64,000 bases of DNA from a virus. How positions within the stretch are numbered: the stretch's first letter is position 1; every line of letters starts with the position of its first letter. Below are positions 59,296-64,000 of the stretch, piece after piece. The notes beneath the pieces are model-generated. The model saw nothing but the letters and a program-made list of their open reading frames with translations, had not been told where the DNA came from and searched no databases. The position numbers and the translations under genes were made by a program. The stretch lies in the IMG/VR virus record IMGVR_UViG_3300034013_000869, positions 111,661-175,660 of that record; one strand, 5' to 3'.

Positions 59296-59514
59296 ATGGT
59301 AGTTAATTTTAATAATCCTAAAAACCCAGCAATTACTAAAGTAACCGTAAAAAGAGTAGTTGATAACAATGAAAAGAAGAAAGTTACAGCTCACGTAAAA
59401 GAATTTAGTGGTAAAATTACTTTATGGGAAGGCGATGTTGCTTATACAGCTATTGGTCAATGGACTGATACAGATGTACAAAATAGACTTTTGGAAATTT
59501 ATAATAATAACTAA
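59296..59514 (+). CDS. Small protein, 72 aa
   Basis: Unrecognised, beta-rich by appearance: NPAITKVTVKRVVDNNEKKK, VTAHVKEFSGKITLWEGDVA, IGQWTDTDVQNRLLEIYNNN. It has its own late box and a length typical of small virion proteins. The convergent glycosyltransferase gene starts right after its stop, with no terminator between. Confidence 0.55.
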   Translation: MVVNFNNPKNPAITKVTVKRVVDNNEKKKVTAHVKEFSGKITLWEGDVAYTAIGQWTDTDVQNRLLEIYNNN

Positions 59515-60501
59515 TTAAATTAGTCTTTCTATAATTTTCATCTCTAATAAGTATTCATTCATAACATTTTCAATTGAAAATTTGGAATAATCTTGATTTT
59601 TATCAAATTTATAATCTCCATTATAGGTAGCTTTTAAAGCTGCCCTATAATCTTTATAATCTATATCCTCCCATTCTGATTCCTTTGAATAGATTAAAAC
59701 ACTATCAAAACTTTGTTCTATTTGTATTGGAAAGGTTTCAATAAGACAAGCATTACTAGGATTAATAAAATCCATATATCCACTTATTTTAGAGTTGAAG
59801 CAAATAATATCTTTTTTAAGAACGGCTGCGTATAAAAGTGGTATACAAAATCCTTCCATATATGATAAACAAATATAACAATCAATTCCTTTTCTAATTG
59901 ACATTAATTCTTCAATTGATAAAAAATCTCTTATTATTACAATCTCTGGTGAGTTTTCATTTTTTTCTATTAAACTCTCAACATCATTACGATACTTACC
60001 TTCAGAAATTTTAATAACTAATCTAACATTATCATTATTGGTGAATGTTTTATTAAAATGTTTTATAATATTTATAACATTCTTTCTAGGTATTCCGGTT
60101 GTCTCTGAATAAAATGTATATTTTTTATCTGTAAACTTATCACTAAAATAAGTATTATCAGAATCTAATAAATCTGTGTAGTAATAGTTTGGTATTATAG
60201 AAATTGGAGATATAACTCCATTTTCAATTAATATTCTCTCACAATTGGTAGAAGGAGTTATAATTAAATCATAGGTATTAAACGCGTCTATGGTATTTCT
60301 ATAAAACTTAGTACCATCCACAGGTTGTATCAGAATACACTTTTTGTATCTATCTCTATGAGGAACTTTCTTTAAGTAATGTTGTAGTAAAACATCACAT
60401 CTAACTGAATTTATAGTGTAGTATTTACTTAAAAAGTCAAATATATCTTTATTTATTTCTTTAAGAGAGTGACCAAATACATCTTTAATATTAATTCTCA
60501 A
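59515..60501 (-). CDS. Glycosyltransferase, GT-B fold (GT4-like)
   Basis: 328 residues. The N-terminal half has KKCILIQPVDGTKFYRNTID and LIITPSTNCERILIENGV, the acceptor-side Rossmann part with the S/T-x-x-x-x-x-L helix of GT4 enzymes; the C-terminal half has KYTFYSETTGIPRKNVINII and YICLSYMEGFCIPLLYAAVL, the E-G-F-x-x-P-x-L-x-A sugar-nucleotide motif. It lies convergent to the sulfotransferase operon. It could glycosylate phage tail proteins, DNA bases or host surface polymers; the sequence cannot decide which. Confidence 0.78.
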   Translation of the reverse strand: MRINIKDVFGHSLKEINKDIFDFLSKYYTINSVRCDVLLQHYLKKVPHRDRYKKCILIQPVDGTKFYRNTIDAFNTYDLIITPSTNCERILIENGVISPISIIPNYYYTDLLDSDNTYFSDKFTDKKYTFYSETTGIPRKNVINIIKHFNKTFTNNDNVRLVIKISEGKYRNDVESLIEKNENSPEIVIIRDFLSIEELMSIRKGIDCYICLSYMEGFCIPLLYAAVLKKDIICFNSKISGYMDFINPSNACLIETFPIQIEQSFDSVLIYSKESEWEDIDYKDYRAALKATYNGDYKFDKNQDYSKFSIENVMNEYLLEMKIIERLI

Positions 60502-60533
60502 AATTAAAATTCTTTTTTATTAATATAAAGAAA

Positions 60534-61232
60534 TTAACTATTTGTTTTACCTGAATTTGAAATATATAATTCAAAGGCCTTTGTCAATTTAACTTTGTGT
60601 AAATTTTGTCTCTCTGTAAATTTTTTAACAAACAATACAATCTCATCAACTTGATATGAGTTTTTAGGAACTGGAATTTTAGACTTATTTGGAATAGCCG
60701 GCATTTCTTCAATTTCTTCACGACTAGGTAAATCAGGAACCTTATTAAAAGTCTCTTTTTGTTTTTCTGCTTTAGTTTTTGAGTTTTTAATTATACCATC
60801 CGTATATCTTTTAAGACTAAGCATCTTATTTTTAGAATTTTTCTTAATATTAACCACATCATTACCTATTAGCTTATCAGATATGAAAAGAGATAGTTCT
60901 GTTTCACTAAGAGAGTTATAATCATTTAATATTTTATTTCTTTTTCTTAAATTAGAATTAAGATCATCTATTTTTTTCTGAGTTCTTTTAATTAAAGCTT
61001 GATCAGTCAATCCTTCAATTGATTTTTCAAATTCACCAATACTATTTTGAATCTTATGACATTCCATAGATAATGTATTCCCAGCAGATCTAATACCATC
61101 AATCTCACCTAATATAGAATTTATGATGTCAGAAGTATATTGTTGATTATCTTCAAAATATGAAGTAGAATTTCTTTTAACCGGAGTTATATCAGGTCTT
61201 GGTCTTGTTGATTTTTTTACTAGTCCTTCCAT
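60534..61232 (-). CDS. Coiled-coil structural-type protein, 232 aa
   Basis: No family recognised. Basic disordered start (KKSTRPRPDITPVKRNSTS), then a long coiled coil (LTDQALIKRTQKKIDDLNSN, LRKRNKILNDYNSL), a Pro/Glu-rich linker (KVPDLPSREEIEEMPAIP) and a helical end. It follows the 156-aa gene by 5 bp and the fibre gene, so it is likely a tail or fibre-associated protein. Confidence 0.55.
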   Translation of the reverse strand: MEGLVKKSTRPRPDITPVKRNSTSYFEDNQQYTSDIINSILGEIDGIRSAGNTLSMECHKIQNSIGEFEKSIEGLTDQALIKRTQKKIDDLNSNLRKRNKILNDYNSLSETELSLFISDKLIGNDVVNIKKNSKNKMLSLKRYTDGIIKNSKTKAEKQKETFNKVPDLPSREEIEEMPAIPNKSKIPVPKNSYQVDEIVLFVKKFTERQNLHKVKLTKAFELYISNSGKTNS

Positions 61233-61237
61233 ATCTT

Positions 61238-61708
61238 TTATTCATTAAATCTTTTTTTTATTGGTAAATCAATACCTGGAAAACGTCCACTACTACTATC
61301 ACCAGCAACAATTGACATAGCTTTTCCAATATTTGTAAAAAATTTAGCATTGTCTCGAACCAAATTTTTATATTCTTTAACTTTAAAAAAGAAACTAAAA
61401 ATTTTGGTTGTTAGTATAACTTCTGTCAATTCAACTACATTACCTATTTCTTCTTGTTGTTTAACGTATTTTTCATTAGACGCAGAGACTCTGATTGATC
61501 CACCAACTTTAGAATTAACTATCAAAGAACTTCCATCTATTTGAACACCACCAAGGTCTTCAACTAGACTCCATGTATCAACTACAAAACCTTCAATATC
61601 AGTCACGGTATTTAAATTATATGATGTTTGTCTATCATCATCTGAAGTGATTCTTGATATAAACATACCACTCACTACTGTATCCGCATTATTTGGTTGT
61701 TCCTCCAT
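61238..61708 (-). CDS. Hypothetical tail-region protein, 156 aa
   Basis: Unrecognised. Beta-rich middle (TDIEGFVVDTWSLVEDLGGV, GSSLIVNSKVGGSIRVSASN) and helical end (FFFKVKEYKNLVRDNAKFFT). It starts 3 bp after the fibre gene's stop, with an ATTAATATATAAA box ending 2 nt before the ATG, overlapping the end of the fibre gene. Confidence 0.55.
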   Translation of the reverse strand: MEEQPNNADTVVSGMFISRITSDDDRQTSYNLNTVTDIEGFVVDTWSLVEDLGGVQIDGSSLIVNSKVGGSIRVSASNEKYVKQQEEIGNVVELTEVILTTKIFSFFFKVKEYKNLVRDNAKFFTNIGKAMSIVAGDSSSGRFPGIDLPIKKRFNE

Positions 61709-61710
61709 AG

Positions 61711-61723
61711 TTTATATATTAAT
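61711..61723 (-). promoter_or_regulatory. TTAATATATA box 2 nt before the 156-aa gene
   Basis: Minus-strand ATTAATATATAAA, ending 2 nt before the ATG at 61708. It lies within the last codons of the fibre gene. Confidence 0.4.
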
Positions 61724-64000
61724 ATTTTTTACTGTTAACGCATCAAAAGCATTATGATAAGTTAATCTCTTAACACCATCATATCTTTCAATTATGTGAC
61801 AACTATAAGTCGCATAAACTGATGGAATTCTAACATTATTTATGGTTATTATTATATCATCTGTTACTGAAACACCACCAACATTTACACCATCTATTCC
61901 AAATGTATTACCAGTTACATAATTTTTACCACTTGTGTTGATAGAAACAGATGATACAGTACCACCAGATGATATAACAACATCAAAAGTGGCTCCGGTT
62001 CCATTAAGACTTGAAGGACCGCTCGGTGTTAATCCACTGTAAGTACCAGTAATCCCCGAATTAGAAGTTGTTAAAGTATAAGTTAATATCTCACCATTAT
62101 ATGTTGTAAAATCAACTGAACTTATTTCAGTTTCAATTATATTTTGTTTAAAATTTGAATCAATAGTATTTAGGAAAAACTTATTTGTTACTATCTTATT
62201 ATAAGAGAAGTAATCAAGTATATTATTATCACGGAACCAACCATTAATCTCATTGTTATAAAATTGACTTTTAATTATATTATCATGAAAGTAATATCCT
62301 ACTCTATTTTCAGTAAAAAAGTTTTCTATTTGATTACCTTCAAACGAATCACTAATATGATTTTTGGAAAAAACAATTCCTATATTATTATCAATAAAGT
62401 AGTTAGCAATATGATTACTTTGATATGATGACTGAATAGTATTATACAAAAATAAATTACCAATGTGATTATCCATAAAGTCCTCCGCTATATAATTACC
62501 ACCTGCGTTATTTCCAGCTTTTGGATCAGATCCAAAATGATCACCTATAACATTTCTCTGAAATCCAGCACGAATGTCATTTGAAGGACCTGATAATGTA
62601 GAATTACCAAATCTATTTCCGATTTTATTATGTTGAAATTCTCTTCTTATCTGATTAAATCCAGTAATATCACCTATAGAGTTTAAAACAAATCTCGGAC
62701 CCATCATATTAGGCCAACCACCATTACCACTATTACCAACAAATAGGTTTCCAATTTTATTACTTCTAGAAGATCTACCAAAAGAGTTGAACCAAATTTC
62801 ATTTCCTAATTGATTCCATTGAAAGTTTTTATCAAAAATATTAAAAATAACATTATCACCAAATGTGTTATTTTTAAATGAACTGGCCATTAAATTACCA
62901 CCATCTTCACCACCAGAACCAGCTGGATAATTAAAATCATTACCAAAATAATTTCCAATTTTATTACCTATAAAGTCTTCTTGTGTATTATTTCCAGTAG
63001 GAGTATAAGTAGAGAAGAATAGATTTTGTTTAGCTCCAAAATAGCTTCCGATTTCATTATGTTGAAACCTAACACCAATATTATTACCTTCAAAGAATGT
63101 TCCGATTTTATTGTATTGGAATTCATTAGCAATAGTATTTAATCTAAAGTTATTACCAATATTATTATCTGTAAAATCTTTACCTATTGTATTACCAAGT
63201 GTAGTAGATCCCATTAAATCACCTATAACATTTCTAGCACAACCAATGTTGATAAAGTTACCAATAAATGAGTCACCAATATGATTTGACTCAAATCCAT
63301 CTTTAATAGTATTAAACATACTAGTATATGATAATACATTTGATGTAAAATATTTACCTATTGTATTTGAATAAAAGAAATAAGGAATAGTATTTCCAGT
63401 AAAATCACTAGCTATATCATTATTTGAGAATAAATTTCCAATTGTATTAAAATTAAAATGTGGTTTTATTACATTAAATGTGAAATCATCACCAATATTA
63501 TTAGTAGACATATTATCACCACCAAATTGGTCAGTATATGTAATATTAAATACAAATCCATGTCCAATTGTATTGAAGTTGAATTTAGTACCGATTAAGT
63601 TACCACCGTTTCCACCACCACCATTTATATCATACCCGAAATAGTCACCAATTCTATTATTATTAAAAAAGTCTTTGATTCTATTTGAGAACGGAGTTGG
63701 AAAATAGAAATTAGGAGTAGTTTCCTCATTCCCGAAATAACTACCAATTACATTATACTTGAAAGCATATCCTATTTCATTTTTGATGAAATAATCTTTA
63801 ATTTGATTACTTTTGAATCCTTGACCAATTCTATTAGATTTAAATGAATGTCCAATAAAATTCTTTTCAAAGTTTGCACTATTACCATAAACACTTGATG
63901 TTCCAATTACATTTAACTTGAAGTCATTATCAATATCATTTTCTAAGAAGTTATCTAGAATATAATTAGATTCAAAATTACTACCAACATTATTATATTC
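61712..64000 (-). CDS. Beta-helical tail fibre-type protein with N-x-I-G-x-x-F repeats, 5' end beyond window
   Basis: The frame has no stop from 61712 to base 64000: 762 visible residues. The ATG at 63511 (MSTNNIGDDF) is internal; the repeats continue upstream of it without a break and there is no in-frame ATG up to the edge. About 550 residues consist of units of 10-12 residues like NTIGKYFTSN, NHIGDSFIGN, NRVGYYFHDN. This N/I/G/F periodicity predicts a right-handed beta helix, as in fibres and spikes. Loops with GGEDGG or GGNGGW interrupt it. The C-terminal 100 residues hold the beta module shared with the 2052-aa protein (GTGATFDVVISSGGTVSSVS). Confidence 0.8.
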   Translation of the reverse strand, partial: EYNNVGSNFESNYILDNFLENDIDNDFKLNVIGTSSVYGNSANFEKNFIGHSFKSNRIGQGFKSNQIKDYFIKNEIGYAFKYNVIGSYFGNEETTPNFYFPTPFSNRIKDFFNNNRIGDYFGYDINGGGGNGGNLIGTKFNFNTIGHGFVFNITYTDQFGGDNMSTNNIGDDFTFNVIKPHFNFNTIGNLFSNNDIASDFTGNTIPYFFYSNTIGKYFTSNVLSYTSMFNTIKDGFESNHIGDSFIGNFINIGCARNVIGDLMGSTTLGNTIGKDFTDNNIGNNFRLNTIANEFQYNKIGTFFEGNNIGVRFQHNEIGSYFGAKQNLFFSTYTPTGNNTQEDFIGNKIGNYFGNDFNYPAGSGGEDGGNLMASSFKNNTFGDNVIFNIFDKNFQWNQLGNEIWFNSFGRSSRSNKIGNLFVGNSGNGGWPNMMGPRFVLNSIGDITGFNQIRREFQHNKIGNRFGNSTLSGPSNDIRAGFQRNVIGDHFGSDPKAGNNAGGNYIAEDFMDNHIGNLFLYNTIQSSYQSNHIANYFIDNNIGIVFSKNHISDSFEGNQIENFFTENRVGYYFHDNIIKSQFYNNEINGWFRDNNILDYFSYNKIVTNKFFLNTIDSNFKQNIIETEISSVDFTTYNGEILTYTLTTSNSGITGTYSGLTPSGPSSLNGTGATFDVVISSGGTVSSVSINTSGKNYVTGNTFGIDGVNVGGVSVTDDIIITINNVRIPSVYATYSCHIIERYDGVKRLTYHNAFDALTVKNINI
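61830..62095 (-). repeat. Beta module shared by the fibre and the 2052-aa protein
   Basis: The coded sequence follows G-E-I-L-T ... G-T-G-x-x-FDVV-x-S-G-G-x-VSSV-x-IN-x-x-GK-x-Y-x-x-G ... IDGV-x-[IV]-GG ... DDI-x-ITIN. The second copy is at about 45130-45415 on the plus strand. The two copies are clearly diverged at DNA level. Confidence 0.75.

Noticed and set aside
63511-63511. ATG as start of the fibre gene
   Set aside because: The open frame and the repeat pattern continue upstream to the window edge.
1-64000. tRNA genes
   Set aside because: Apart from the tmRNA I saw no cloverleaf with a TTCRA loop; a tRNA covariance search would be needed to exclude one fully.
1-64000. Recoded stop codons
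   Set aside because: Long genes are uninterrupted and TAA, TAG and TGA all end genes at sensible places, so no alternative code is needed.

Overview
The window is an internal piece of an AT-rich, T4-like (myovirus) genome of large-phage type, open at both ends. The T4-type parts recognised from their protein sequences are: large and probable small terminase (gp17, gp16), portal (gp20), prohead protease fused to a scaffold (gp21/gp22), major capsid protein (gp23), head-completion nuclease (gp4), tail sheath (gp18), tail tube (gp19), sheath terminator (gp15), baseplate wedge gp25, a gp26-like baseplate protein, tape measure, clamp loader (gp44), Mre11-type nuclease (gp47) and a short gp55-type late sigma factor. 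The likely host is a Bacteroidota bacterium, Flavobacterium-like. Reasons are the base composition, a signal peptide ending in SAQ, a TTTG / TAnnTTTG promoter in front of the RNA gene, a GSII-type glutamine synthetase, weak Shine-Dalgarno use, and a short C-terminal helix motif known from Bacteroidota proteins. TAA, TAG and TGA all act as stops, so the code is standard.

Layout. 1-4.3 kb (minus strand): a Dam-type methylase cut by the left edge, a NADAR protein, a remnant of an RNA ligase, a tmRNA gene, an acidic protein, a zinc peptidase and an NFACT-R protein. 4.3-8.3 kb: capsid protein and protease-scaffold fusion. 8.5-11.7 kb (plus): an orphan endonuclease-type fragment, RNase R and two small proteins. 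11.7-15.9 kb: portal, gp4-like nuclease and small proteins. 16-17.6 kb: glutamine synthetase and late sigma factor. 17.7-25.5 kb: gp15, gp44, gp25, several small proteins, a spanin-like pair, a HAD phosphatase and ClpS. 25.5-30.8 kb: terminase and small genes. 31-40.4 kb: a large internal or structural protein, a 1306-residue sheath, baseplate proteins and tail tube. 40.4-44.2 kb: gp47 and a cluster of small genes, four of which share one N-terminal leader. 44.3-56.4 kb: a 2052-residue baseplate-type protein and the tape measure. 57-60.5 kb: a putative sulfation and glycosylation cassette. 60.5-64 kb: tail proteins and a beta-helical fibre that runs off the right edge.

Four themes stand out. 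(1) About thirteen unrelated small proteins start with a common leader of the form MK-x-I-K-x-[FY]-x-x-F-x-E. It looks like the capsid-targeting and cleavage leader of T4 internal proteins (MKTYQEFIAE). This predicts a large set of proteins packaged in the head and injected, among them a possible ADP-ribosyltransferase, an NFACT-R protein and a cysteine-hydrolase-like protein. The protease-scaffold carries an L/I-A-E site in each of its eleven 14-residue repeats, and the capsid protein has I-N-E where the T4 protein is cut. (2) The phage encodes four parts of bacterial protein and ribosome quality control: tmRNA with a 31-residue tag, RNase R, NFACT-R and ClpS. (3) An APS-kinase / nucleotidyltransferase fusion, a DUF2061 membrane protein, a sulfotransferase and a glycosyltransferase lie side by side. 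(4) A TTAATATATA box precedes most genes, either 2-4 nt or about 15-29 nt before the start codon. Three copies of an upstream element sit exactly 28 nt from the box in front of the capsid and protease genes.
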